Shown one piece after another: positions 1 through 8,048 of a stretch of 64,000 nt of DNA. Source of the stretch: Comamonadaceae bacterium 2FH (GTDB taxonomy: Bacteria; Pseudomonadota; Gammaproteobacteria; Burkholderiales; Burkholderiaceae_C); NCBI GenBank assembly GCA_005503335.1, contig SCMQ01000003.1:124001-188000 (forward strand), given 5' to 3'. The translations under genes and the position numbers were made by a program. Position 1 is the first letter of the stretch. The number at the start of each line of letters is the position of its first letter. The notes under the pieces were generated by a model. That model saw only the letters and a list, made by a program, of their open reading frames with translations, was not told the origin of the DNA and did not search any database.

Positions 1-50
1 AGCAGCAGGGCGGCGGCCAGGGGCAGCAGGGCAAGCTTGAAGACTTTCAT
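1..50 (-). CDS. outer membrane efflux channel lipoprotein, N-terminal start only (partial)
   Basis: Only the first 16 codons are inside the window. They read as a hydrophobic signal-peptide start (MKVFKLALLPLAAALL) with an ATG at position 50 and an AAGGAG ribosome site 7 bases upstream that overlaps the pump gene stop. A gene directly after fusion protein and RND pump genes is normally the outer membrane factor (OprN/OpcM type). The identity rests on that context; the visible peptide only shows a secretion signal. Confidence 0.6.
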   Translation of the reverse strand, partial: MKVFKLALLPLAAALL

Positions 51-61
51 GGTCGAACTCC

Positions 62-3000
62 TTACTCGTGGGCCTTCAGCGGCGCGGCGGGCACCAGCCG
101 CGCCGAAGCGCCGCCGGCGAAGTCTGCGGGCGCGGCAAAGGCTTCCAGGTGCGGCACGGTGCCGTGCAGTTTCAGCGGGCGGTTGCCGGCCAGCCGGCGC
201 AGCGCCACGTAGAACACCGGTGTGAGGAACAGGCCGAAGGCGGTCACGCCTATCATTCCGGCGAACACGGCCACACCCATGGCCTGGCGCATCTCGGCGC
301 CGGCGCCGGTGGTCAGCACCAGGGGCAGCACGCCCATGATGAAAGCCAGCGAGGTCATCAAAATCGGCCTCAGGCGCAGGCGGCTGGCCTCGATCGCTGC
401 CTGCACCGGCGTGCGCCCGGCGAACTCCAGTTCGCGCGCGAACTCGACGATCAGGATCGCGTTCTTGGCCGACAGCCCCACCAGCACCATCAGTCCGATC
501 TGCGTGAACACGTTGTTGTCGCCGCCGGACAGCCACACGCCGGTCATCGCCGCCAGCAGGCCCATGGGCACGATCAGGATGATCGCGACCGGCAGGGTCA
601 GGCTTTCGTACTGGGCCGCGAGCACCAGGAACACCAGCAGGATGGCCAGCGGGAACACCCACAGCGCCGAGTTGCCGGCCAGGATTTCCTGGTAGGTCAG
701 CTCGGTCCATTCGTAGCTGATGCCGGTGGGCAGGGTCTCGGCCGCGATGCGGGCCACGGCGGCCTGTGCCTGGCCCGACGAATAGCCCGGGGCCGGGCCG
801 CCATTGATGTCGGCCGACAGGTAGCCGTTGTAGCGCATGGCGCGCTCGGGCCCGAAGCTGGGCTTGACGCTCATCAGGGCCGACAGCGGCACCATCTCGC
901 CGCTGGACGAGCGCACCTTCAGCAGGCCCACGTCCTCGGCACGGGCGCGGTAGGGCGCGTCGGCCTGCACGCGGACCGAATAGGTGCGGCCGAACTTGTT
1001 GAAGTCGTTGGCGTAGAGGCTGCCCAGGTAGATCTGCATGGTGTCGAACACGTCCGTGACCGGCACGCCGAGCTGGCGTGCCTTGGTGCGGTCGATGTCG
1101 GCATAGAGCTGCGGCACGTTCACCTGGAAGCTGGAGAACAGGCCGGCCAGCTCGGGCGCCTGGTAGGCCTTGGCCATGAAGGCCTTCAAGGCCGCGTCCA
1201 GCGCCTCGTAGCCTAGCGAGCCGCGGTCCTCCAGCTGCAGCTTGAAGCCGCCCGTGGTGCCCAGGCCCTGTACCGGCGGCGGCGGGAACATCATGACGAA
1301 GGCGTCCTGCAACTGCGCGAACTGGGCATTCAAGCGGCCGGCAATGGCGCCCGCGCTCTGGTCGGCGCCGCGCTCTTCGAACGGCTTGAGCGTGGCGAAC
1401 ACGATGCCGGCGTTCGAGCTGTTGGTGAAGCCATTGATCGACAGGCCGGGGAAGGAAACGGCATGCTCGACGCCGGGCTGCTTGAGCGTGATCTCGCTCA
1501 TGCGGCGAATCACATCCTCGGTGCGATCCAGCGTGGCGCCATCGGGCAGCTGGGCGAAGCCGATCAGGTACTGCTTGTCCTGCGCCGGAACAAAGCCGCC
1601 GGGCACCAGCTTGAACAGGCCTAAGGTCAGGCCCACCAGCACCAGGTAGAGCGCGAGCATCAGTGTCTTGCGCGAGATCGCGGCCTTGACGCCGGTGCTG
1701 TAGCGGGCGGCGCCGCGGCCGAACGCGCGGTTGAAGGCGGCAAAGAAGCGGCCGAGCACCCGGTCCATGCCGCGCGTCAGCGCGTCCTTGGGCGCATCGT
1801 GGCTCTTGAGCAGCAGCGCGGCCAGGGCCGGCGACAGGGTCAGCGAGTTGACGGCCGAAATCACGGTGGATATCGCGATCGTCAGCGCGAACTGCTTGTA
1901 GAACTGCCCGGTCAGGCCGCTGATGAAAGCCAGCGGAACGAACACCGCGATCAGCACCAGCGCGATCGCGATGATGGGCCCAGATACCTCGCGCATGGCG
2001 CGGTAGGTGGCCTCGCGCGGCGTGAGGCCGGCCTCGATGTTGCGCTCCACGTTCTCCACCACCACGATGGCGTCGTCGACCACGATGCCGATGGCCAGCA
2101 CCAGGCCGAACAGGCTGAGCGCGTTGATCGAGAAGCCAAACAGCTGCATCACCGCGAAGGTGCCCACCACCGATACCGGCACCGCCAGCAGGGGGATGAT
2201 GGAGGCGCGCCAGGTCTGCAGGAACAAGACGACCACCAGCACCACCAGGGCGATGGCTTCCAGCAGGGTGTGGATCACCGACTCGATCGAGGCGCGCACG
2301 AACTGCGTAGGGTCGTAGACGATCTCATAGTCCACGCCCTGCGGCATGTTCTTCTTGAGCTCGGCCATGGTGGCGCGCACCTGGTCGGAAATCTGGATCG
2401 CATTCGAGCCCGGTGCGGCGAAAATCGGCACCGCCACCGCGTCCTTGTTGTCCAGCAAGGAGCGCAGGGCGTAGCTCGAGGCGCCGAGCTCCAGCCGCGC
2501 GATGTCGCGCAGCCGCACGACCTGGGTGGAGGGGGCGCCGCCGGTGCCGCCCTTGACGATGATGTCGCCGAACTCTTCCTCGCTCTGCAGGCGACCCTGG
2601 GCATTGATCGACAACTGCAGGTCCACGCCCTCGAGGCCCGGCGAGGCGCCCACCACGCCGGCGGCGGCCTGCAGGTTCTGCTCGCGGATTGCGCGCACCA
2701 CGTCGCCGGCCGAAAGGCCGCGCTGGGCCACCTTCTGCGGGTCCAGCCAGACGCGCATCGAGTAGTCGCCCGAGCCGAACAGCTGCACGTCGCCCACGCC
2801 CTGCACGCGGGCCAGCCGGTCCTTGACATTGAGCAGCGCGTAGTTGCGCAGGTAGGTCATGTCATAGCGCTTGCTGGGCGAGGTCAGGTGCACCACCATC
2901 GTGAGGTCGGGCGAGCTCTTGATCGTGGTCACACCCAGACGCCGCACTTCCTCGGGCAGCCGAGGCTCGGCCTGGGCCACGCGGTTTTGCACCAGCTGCT

Positions 3001-3316
3001 GGGCCTTGTCGGGATCCATGCCGAGCTTGAAGGTGACGGTGAGCGTCATCAGCCCGTCGGTGGTGGCCTGGCTGCCCATGTAGAGCATGCCTTCCACGCC
3101 GTTGACGGCCTCTTCCAGCGGCGTGGCCACGGTTTCGGCGATCACCTTGGGGTTGGCGCCGGGGTAGTTGGCCCGCACCACGATCGAGGGCGGCACGACC
3201 TCGGGGTACTCGGAAACCGGCAGTCCGCGCAGCGCGATCAGGCCGGCGATGAACATCAGCAGCGACAGCACGCCGGCAAAGATCGGCCGGTCGATGAAAA
3301 ACTTGGACAGATTCAT
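62..3316 (-). CDS. RND multidrug efflux pump, inner membrane transporter (MexF/CeoB/BpeF type)
   Basis: Proton-driven inner membrane pump of the HAE1 RND family, 1084 residues, the usual length. The N-terminus (MNLSKFFIDRPIFAGVLSLL) is the first membrane helix typical of MexF-type pumps and is followed by SEYPEVVPPSIVVRANYPGA. The essential proton-relay pair in helix 4 is present as GIVVDDAIVVVENVERN, with the aspartates at about 414-415, and the matching helix 10 lysine lies in GLSAKNAILIVEFA. The gene starts 16 bases after the fusion protein stop and is followed directly by the channel gene, so the three are one operon. The similarity is closer to MexF/CeoB/BpeF than to AcrB, so chloramphenicol, trimethoprim and quinolones are likely substrates. 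That substrate range is inference. Confidence 0.93.
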   Translation of the reverse strand: MNLSKFFIDRPIFAGVLSLLMFIAGLIALRGLPVSEYPEVVPPSIVVRANYPGANPKVIAETVATPLEEAVNGVEGMLYMGSQATTDGLMTLTVTFKLGMDPDKAQQLVQNRVAQAEPRLPEEVRRLGVTTIKSSPDLTMVVHLTSPSKRYDMTYLRNYALLNVKDRLARVQGVGDVQLFGSGDYSMRVWLDPQKVAQRGLSAGDVVRAIREQNLQAAAGVVGASPGLEGVDLQLSINAQGRLQSEEEFGDIIVKGGTGGAPSTQVVRLRDIARLELGASSYALRSLLDNKDAVAVPIFAAPGSNAIQISDQVRATMAELKKNMPQGVDYEIVYDPTQFVRASIESVIHTLLEAIALVVLVVVLFLQTWRASIIPLLAVPVSVVGTFAVMQLFGFSINALSLFGLVLAIGIVVDDAIVVVENVERNIEAGLTPREATYRAMREVSGPIIAIALVLIAVFVPLAFISGLTGQFYKQFALTIAISTVISAVNSLTLSPALAALLLKSHDAPKDALTRGMDRVLGRFFAAFNRAFGRGAARYSTGVKAAISRKTLMLALYLVLVGLTLGLFKLVPGGFVPAQDKQYLIGFAQLPDGATLDRTEDVIRRMSEITLKQPGVEHAVSFPGLSINGFTNSSNAGIVFATLKPFEERGADQSAGAIAGRLNAQFAQLQDAFVMMFPPPPVQGLGTTGGFKLQLEDRGSLGYEALDAALKAFMAKAYQAPELAGLFSSFQVNVPQLYADIDRTKARQLGVPVTDVFDTMQIYLGSLYANDFNKFGRTYSVRVQADAPYRARAEDVGLLKVRSSSGEMVPLSALMSVKPSFGPERAMRYNGYLSADINGGPAPGYSSGQAQAAVARIAAETLPTGISYEWTELTYQEILAGNSALWVFPLAILLVFLVLAAQYESLTLPVAIILIVPMGLLAAMTGVWLSGGDNNVFTQIGLMVLVGLSAKNAILIVEFARELEFAGRTPVQAAIEASRLRLRPILMTSLAFIMGVLPLVLTTGAGAEMRQAMGVAVFAGMIGVTAFGLFLTPVFYVALRRLAGNRPLKLHGTVPHLEAFAAPADFAGGASARLVPAAPLKAHE

Positions 3317-3332
3317 GTGCTTCTCTTCGGGC

Positions 3333-4562
3333 TCAGGATTGCGCCGTGCCGCCCCGCTGGGCCTGCACCTCGGGCTTGGCGCCCATGCCCACCGGCTGCG
3401 GCGCGAGCTGCGCGCCGGGGCGGATGTGCTGCAGGCCGTTGACCACGATGCGCTCGCCGGCCTTGAGGCCGCTGCTCACCACGCGCAGGCCGTTCACCGG
3501 TGCGCCCAGCGTGACTTCCCGGTACTCGGCCTTGTTGTCGGCTCCCACCACCAGCACGAACTTCTTGTTCTGGTCGGTGCCGACCGCTCGCTCGTTCACC
3601 AGCAAGGCCTTGCTGCTGCGCGCCTGGCCCATGCGCACGCGGGCAAACTGCCCGGGCATCAGGGCGCCGTCCTTGTTGTCGAAGGCGGCGCGCACGCGGA
3701 TGGTGCCGCTCTTCGCATCGACCTGGTTGTCTATCAGTTGCAGCTTGCCCTGGTAGGGCGTGTCGGCCATGGCCGCCGTGCCCATTTGCACGGGGATGCG
3801 TTCGATCAGCGTGCGGGCGCTGGCGCCGCCGGGCAGCTCCTGGAGCGCGCGGGCAATGACCTGCTCGTCGGTGTCGAAACTCGCGTAGATCGGGCTGACC
3901 GAGACCAGCGTGGTGAGCACGGGCGCGCCGGGGCCGGCGGCCACCAGGTTGCCCACGGTAACCTCGAGGCGGCCGATGCGTCCGGCCACCGGGGCGCGCA
4001 CCTGGGTGTAGCCCAGGCTCAGCCGCGCCGTCTGCAGCTGGGCCTGGGCCGCGCGCAGGTTGGCCTCGGCCTCGCGCTGGGCATTCAGGCGCTCTTCGTA
4101 TTCGCGCTGGGCAATGGCGCGCTCCTCCCACAGGCGTTTCGCGCGTTCGTGCTCGCTCGTGGTGTGCGAGACACGGGCCTGGGCGGCCGCGACCTGGGCC
4201 TCGGCACGCTCGACTTCGGCCGCATAGGGCGCGGGGTCGATGGTGAAGAGCAACTCGCCCTGCTTGACCAGCGCCCCTTCGCGGAAATGCACCGACTGCA
4301 CGGCGCCCGCCACGCGCGAGCGCACGTCCACCCGCTCCACGGCTTCGAGCCGGCCGGAGAACTCGTCCCAGGCCGTGACTTCGCTCTCGGCCACCGTGGC
4401 CACCGACACCGGCGTGGCGGGCGGCTCGGCCGGGCCTGCGCTCGCCTGCGCCGCGGCGCCCCGCAGTCCGAGTGCGGCCGAGCCGACGGCCACCAGCGCG
4501 ACGAGCGCGGTCACGGCCGCCCAGAGCCGGCGGCGCGGGAAAGAATTGGCGTTGTTGTTCAT
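3333..4562 (-). CDS. RND efflux periplasmic membrane fusion protein (MexE/CeoA/BpeE type)
   Basis: Periplasmic adaptor joining the RND pump to the outer membrane channel, 409 residues. The start at 4562 (MNNNANSFPRRRLWAAVTAL) is preferred over longer in-frame readings because it has an AAGGA ribosome site, an arginine-rich plus hydrophobic export signal, and a normal family length. The body shows the barrel-sandwich segment (VRSRVAGAVQSVHFREGA), an alpha-helical hairpin rich in Ala, Glu and Arg (about residues 115-170), and the second lipoyl half (VRAPVAGRIGRLEVTVGN). It lies 16 bases upstream of the pump gene and 86 bases after the lipase-like gene, all on one strand. There is no lipobox cysteine near the start, so the protein may be anchored by its N-terminal helix. 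Confidence 0.92.
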   Translation of the reverse strand: MNNNANSFPRRRLWAAVTALVALVAVGSAALGLRGAAAQASAGPAEPPATPVSVATVAESEVTAWDEFSGRLEAVERVDVRSRVAGAVQSVHFREGALVKQGELLFTIDPAPYAAEVERAEAQVAAAQARVSHTTSEHERAKRLWEERAIAQREYEERLNAQREAEANLRAAQAQLQTARLSLGYTQVRAPVAGRIGRLEVTVGNLVAAGPGAPVLTTLVSVSPIYASFDTDEQVIARALQELPGGASARTLIERIPVQMGTAAMADTPYQGKLQLIDNQVDAKSGTIRVRAAFDNKDGALMPGQFARVRMGQARSSKALLVNERAVGTDQNKKFVLVVGADNKAEYREVTLGAPVNGLRVVSSGLKAGERIVVNGLQHIRPGAQLAPQPVGMGAKPEVQAQRGGTAQS

Positions 4563-4648
4563 GGATTCGTCCTTTTTGGGGTGAGTCGGTCCTTCCCGGT
4601 GGGGTACACCGGGTTGGCGCAGGGGTGGGGCCGCTTGGCGGGGCGGGT

Positions 4649-5500
4649 CTAGGAAGGCGCTGCTGCGGCCGCGTCGAAGAAGGCGCGCAGATGCTGCTGC
4701 ACGCTGGCTGCGCAGGCGCATTCGGCATCGGCAGGCTGGTCCAGCGAATCGGGCCAGCCGGTGACTGGCAGCACGCCCGCGGTCACGGCGATGCCCGCGC
4801 CTTGCAGGCGTCTGGCGTAGGCCAGGGCTTCGTCGTGCATGGGGTCGTCCTCGCCGGTCAGCACCAGGGTCGGCGGCAGGCCGGCCAGGCGCTGCGTGCG
4901 GCCGGGCACGGCATAGGGATGCTCGGCGTCCATGGGGCTGCGCAGGTACTGCTGCCAGCCTTGTGTCCATTTGCAGCAGGTGGCAGTGCCCATGGCTTCG
5001 CGCAGCGAGGCCGTGCCGACGCAGGGGTCGAGCATGGGCGCTACCAGAATCTGGCCGGCCAGCGGCGGGTGGGCGCGGTCGCGCGCCATCAGCACCACGG
5101 CGGCGGCCAGGTTGCCGCCGGCTTCCTCGCCGGCCAGGAACATGCGGGCGCCCGGGCCGGCCAGCTTGCTGCGCTGCTGGTGGGCCCATTGCAGGGCGGC
5201 ATAGCCGGTCTCCACGGCTTGCGGGAAGGGGTGGGCCGGCGCCAGCGGGTAGGCCACCGAGACCACCACCGCGCCGGCTGCCGCCATCAGGCGGGCCAGG
5301 CAGGCGCCGCTGTCGAGGTCACCGGACACGAAGGCGCCGCCGTGGAAATGCACGACCAGCGGCGCTCCGCCGCCCGTGCGGCGGCTGCCGTACAGGCGCA
5401 GGTCCACGCTGGCCTGACCGGCCAGTACCATCGTGGTGTCGGTTTCGACCGTGGCCCGGGCCGGGTCGGCGCTTGGCGGCAATGAAGGACGAGGTGGCAT
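4649..5500 (-). CDS. llpE: LlpE-like alpha/beta hydrolase fold protein lacking catalytic Ser and His
   Basis: 283 residues of the hormone-sensitive-lipase-like alpha/beta hydrolase fold, with the oxyanion motif HGGAF at residues 53-57. Position matches llpE of the Burkholderia ceo/bpe efflux operons: first gene of the efflux operon, divergent from the LysR activator. At the nucleophile elbow, where the family has GDSAGG, this protein reads GEEAGG with Glu126 in place of serine. Where the catalytic histidine (HGF/HGW) is expected it reads TGW, with Thr247. The acidic residue (Asp219 in EDDPMHDE) remains. The fold is kept but the triad appears broken, so the protein may bind a ligand instead of hydrolysing it. 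The start at 5500 has only a weak ribosome site; a start 43 codons upstream is possible. Confidence 0.8.
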   Translation of the reverse strand: MPPRPSLPPSADPARATVETDTTMVLAGQASVDLRLYGSRRTGGGAPLVVHFHGGAFVSGDLDSGACLARLMAAAGAVVVSVAYPLAPAHPFPQAVETGYAALQWAHQQRSKLAGPGARMFLAGEEAGGNLAAAVVLMARDRAHPPLAGQILVAPMLDPCVGTASLREAMGTATCCKWTQGWQQYLRSPMDAEHPYAVPGRTQRLAGLPPTLVLTGEDDPMHDEALAYARRLQGAGIAVTAGVLPVTGWPDSLDQPADAECACAASVQQHLRAFFDAAAAAPS

Positions 5501-5598
5501 GGTGGGCAGGACAGGCGTTCGGCCTGGAAACTGGGGAACTGTGCCGGGAATGTTAGGCGCGGAGGACTCGCGAATAAAGTAGGCTGTTGCCAGCTTTC

Positions 5599-5617
5599 TG
5601 TTTCCAATTGAGAAACA
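5599..5617. promoter_or_regulatory. inverted repeat, candidate operator between efflux operon and LysR gene
   Basis: TGTTTC and GAAACA form a perfect 6-bp inverted repeat around a 7-base centre (CAATTGA), 50 bases before the LysR start and about 100 bases before the lipase-like gene. LysR regulators of this efflux family act from exactly this kind of divergent gap, so it is the best candidate binding site. The assignment is inferred from symmetry and position. Confidence 0.5.
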
Positions 5618-5666
5618 ATCCCGGGGCACTCCAAGTTGAGAATGTCGAGCCGGAAAAGGAAGGAAG

Positions 5667-6581
5667 ATGGATCAGATTCTGACCATGCGTGTCTTTGCCC
5701 GCGTCGTTGAAGCGGGCACGTTCACGAAAGCCGCGGCCTCACTGGACATGCCCAAGGGCACGGTCACCAAGCTGGTCCAGCACCTGGAGGCGCGGCTGCG
5801 CGTCAAGCTGCTCAACCGCACCACGCGCCGCGTGACGGTCACGCCCGACGGCGCCGCCTACTACGAGCGCATGACGCGGCTGCTCAACGATCTGGACGAC
5901 ATCGAAGCCAGCATGACGAACGCCCAGGCCAAGCCTAGCGGCCGGCTGCGCGTCGACGTGGGGGCCTCGGTCGCGCGCCTGGTCATCATTCCGGCGCTGT
6001 CCGGTTTCTACCAGCGTTATCCCGAGATCCAGCTCGACCTGGGCGTGAGCGACCGTCCCGTGGACCTGATCAGCGACAACGTGGACTGCGTGATCCGCGT
6101 CGGCGAGTTGATCGAACAGTCCCTGGTGGCGCGGCGCATCGGCCATCTGGCCTTCGTGACCGTGGCCTCGCCCGGCTACGTCGAGCGCCACGGCGTGCCC
6201 CAGCATCCGAACGACCTGGAGGACAGCCACACCACGCTGAACTACTTCTCGGCCCGCACAGGGCGCATGCATCCGCACGAATTCGTGAAGCATGGCGCAA
6301 GCATCGAAGTGACCGGACGCTACAAGCTGGCCGTCAACGAGAGCAATGCCTACGACGCCGCAGCGCTGGCGGGCCTGGGCATTGCGCAGTGCGTGACCCT
6401 GGTGGCCGCGCCCCATCTGGCGAGTGGTGAACTGGTTCAGGTGCTGGCCGACTGGTCCTGCCCGACGCTGCCCGTCTACGTGGTCTACCCGCCCAACCGG
6501 CACCTCAGCGCCAAGGTGCGCGCCTTCGTGGATTGGGCGGCCGATCTGTTTGCGCGCGAGCCGCGACTGCAGGGGGCATGA
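5667..6581 (+). CDS. LysR-family regulator of the RND efflux operon (CeoR/BpeT type)
   Basis: 304-residue LysR-type regulator. The N-terminal winged helix (residues 1-60) contains the ARVVEAGTFTKAAASL and NRTTRRVTVTPDG segments of the CrgA/BpeT-like subgroup. The rest is the two-lobed effector-binding domain (about residues 90-300). It is transcribed away from the lipase-like/efflux operon across a 166-base gap, the layout of ceoR and bpeT in Burkholderia, which activate pump expression in response to inducers. The ribosome site AAGGAAG precedes the ATG closely. Specific regulation of this pump is inferred from synteny. Confidence 0.88.
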   Translation: MDQILTMRVFARVVEAGTFTKAAASLDMPKGTVTKLVQHLEARLRVKLLNRTTRRVTVTPDGAAYYERMTRLLNDLDDIEASMTNAQAKPSGRLRVDVGASVARLVIIPALSGFYQRYPEIQLDLGVSDRPVDLISDNVDCVIRVGELIEQSLVARRIGHLAFVTVASPGYVERHGVPQHPNDLEDSHTTLNYFSARTGRMHPHEFVKHGASIEVTGRYKLAVNESNAYDAAALAGLGIAQCVTLVAAPHLASGELVQVLADWSCPTLPVYVVYPPNRHLSAKVRAFVDWAADLFAREPRLQGA

Positions 6582-6641
6582 GGCCGGGCAAGCTCGGCCT
6601 TCACGGCGCTGCCCGAGACCATGGGCCTGCTGACTTGCGGC

Positions 6642-7862
6642 TCATGACAGCGGCGCGCGGGGGGCCTGACGCAGTGACACGGCGGCAGCTGCGAGCAGCA
6701 GCAGCGGCCCCAGCCAGAGTCCGGCGGCCAGCGAGCCCGTGGCATCCGAGAGCGCTCCCGCGAGCAGGGGGCCGAGCGACTGGCCCAGTGAGAACGCGGC
6801 CGTCAGCAAGGACAGGCCCCATGTCAGCGCCGGGGCCGGCAGCAGGCGCTGCGCGACCATGCTGACGGCGGCCGGCCCGGCCATGAAGCTGGCGCCGAAC
6901 AGCAGGGCGGAGGCCAGCGCCGCCAGCGGCGTAGGCGAGACCAGCAGCGGCAGCATGCCCAGGGCCACGGCGGTGCAGACCAGGGCGAAGCCGCGGCCCA
7001 GCGGCAGGCGCGAGAGCGCCGGTCCCCAGGCCAGGCTGGCCGCCATCGAGGCGCCGCCCAGCAGCGCGAAGAAGCCCAGCGTGGTCGCCGGGGGCAGGCC
7101 TTGGCCGTGCAGCAGGGCAATCACGAAGGTCATGTAGCCCACGTAGCCGGCGCCGAACAGCAGGTTGGCCAGCAGGCTGGGGGCGAGCAGGCGCCAGATC
7201 GCGGGCGCCGGCCTGGCGCCGCCGGCTGGCGCCTCGACCCGGGCCGGCACGGCACGCGCCGCGCGAATGGCCAGCCAGGTCGCCGCGCCGGCCAGGCCCG
7301 CCATGACCAGCCAGGAGCTGCGCCAGTCCAGGCCCTGCGGGCCACCAGCGGCCAGGGGCAACAGGGTGCCCGCGATCACGATGCCGCTGCCCGAGCCCGC
7401 GAAATACAGGGCCAGGGCCATGGCCGAGCGGCCGGGCCAGACGCGGGCCGCGAACGCCGAGCCGAGCACGAAGGCCAGGGCGGTGGCGACCCCACCCACG
7501 AAGCGCACCGCCAGCAGCAGCGGCAACCAGGACCAGAGGGCCGTCGCGGCCAGCGCCAGGGCGCTCAGTCCCATGGACAGTCCGAAGCTCCTGAGCGCCC
7601 CCAGCTTGGCGGCCAGCGGCGCGGCGAGCAGCGCGCCGACCAGGTAACCGGCGGCGTTGGCGGTGTTCAGCGAGCCGGCCTGGGCGAAGCTCCAGCCGAA
7701 TTCCTGCTGCATGGCCGGCAGCAGCAGCGCATAGGCGAAGCGCGAGAAACCCAGGGCGACCAGCGGCGCCAGGGCCAGTCCCAGCGCCGGTGCCAGGCCG
7801 GCCGCTGCCTGAGGCGGAGGGGAGGAGGGCGTGTCACGCGCGACGCGTGCCGTGGTTTGCAT
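6642..7862 (-). CDS. MFS transporter, YbfB/YjiJ family
   Basis: 406-residue major facilitator with about 12 hydrophobic segments and the family opening LALAPLVALGFSRFAYALLL, as in YbfB/YjiJ proteins. The start at 7862 (MQTTARVARD) was chosen because an upstream in-frame extension runs into the divergent binding-protein gene and is not membrane-like. It is transcribed away from a peptide-type ABC importer across a 186-base gap that holds a symmetrical set of operators, so the two units are probably co-regulated. The substrate is unknown; export of a metabolite or drug is typical for the family. Confidence 0.85.
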   Translation of the reverse strand: MQTTARVARDTPSSPPPQAAAGLAPALGLALAPLVALGFSRFAYALLLPAMQQEFGWSFAQAGSLNTANAAGYLVGALLAAPLAAKLGALRSFGLSMGLSALALAATALWSWLPLLLAVRFVGGVATALAFVLGSAFAARVWPGRSAMALALYFAGSGSGIVIAGTLLPLAAGGPQGLDWRSSWLVMAGLAGAATWLAIRAARAVPARVEAPAGGARPAPAIWRLLAPSLLANLLFGAGYVGYMTFVIALLHGQGLPPATTLGFFALLGGASMAASLAWGPALSRLPLGRGFALVCTAVALGMLPLLVSPTPLAALASALLFGASFMAGPAAVSMVAQRLLPAPALTWGLSLLTAAFSLGQSLGPLLAGALSDATGSLAAGLWLGPLLLLAAAAVSLRQAPRAPLS

Positions 7863-7872
7863 GGCCCCGATA

Positions 7873-7942
7873 TTGCCACAAACCCGCTTGACCGTCACAA
7901 AATCTGTTGATATTGTGACAATCACTTTTATGTTTGTGGCAA
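7873..7942. promoter_or_regulatory. array of four phased operator-like dyads in a divergent promoter
   Basis: Four 9-bp elements start at 7873 (TTGCCACAA), 7892 (CCGTCACAA, degenerate), 7913 (TTGTGACAA) and 7934 (TTGTGGCAA), spaced 19, 21 and 21 bases, close to two helical turns each. As whole arms, TTGCCACAAAC (7873-7883) pairs with GTTTGTGGCAA (7932-7942), and inside it GTCACAA (7894-7900) pairs with TTGTGAC (7913-7919). The inner arms cover a sigma-70-like promoter. The layout suggests cooperative binding by a dimeric repressor controlling both the MFS gene and the ABC operon. No regulator gene is adjacent, so the protein is unknown. Confidence 0.65.
7888..7916 (+). promoter_or_regulatory. 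sigma-70-type promoter for the ABC importer operon
   Basis: TTGACC (7888-7893) and TATTGT (7911-7916) are separated by exactly 17 bases, a near-consensus vegetative promoter pointing to the binding-protein gene at 8049. The inner operator dyad overlaps the spacer and the -10 element, so bound repressor would block RNA polymerase. The predicted transcript has a leader of about 125 bases. Confidence 0.6.
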
Positions 7943-8048
7943 AGCAGATCCGACAAGGCCAGGGCGACCCCGAGGGGAATGCCGCAGCCTGCCCACCCGG
8001 CGCGTCGCCTGTGAGCCCATCCCTTCCCTGACCCGAGGAGACTTTTCG

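Noticed and set aside
1799-3442. 547-codon plus-strand open frame opposite the RND pump gene
   Set aside because: It mirrors the third-codon-position GC bias of the pump gene; the translation is His/Gln/Arg-rich with no recognisable domain.
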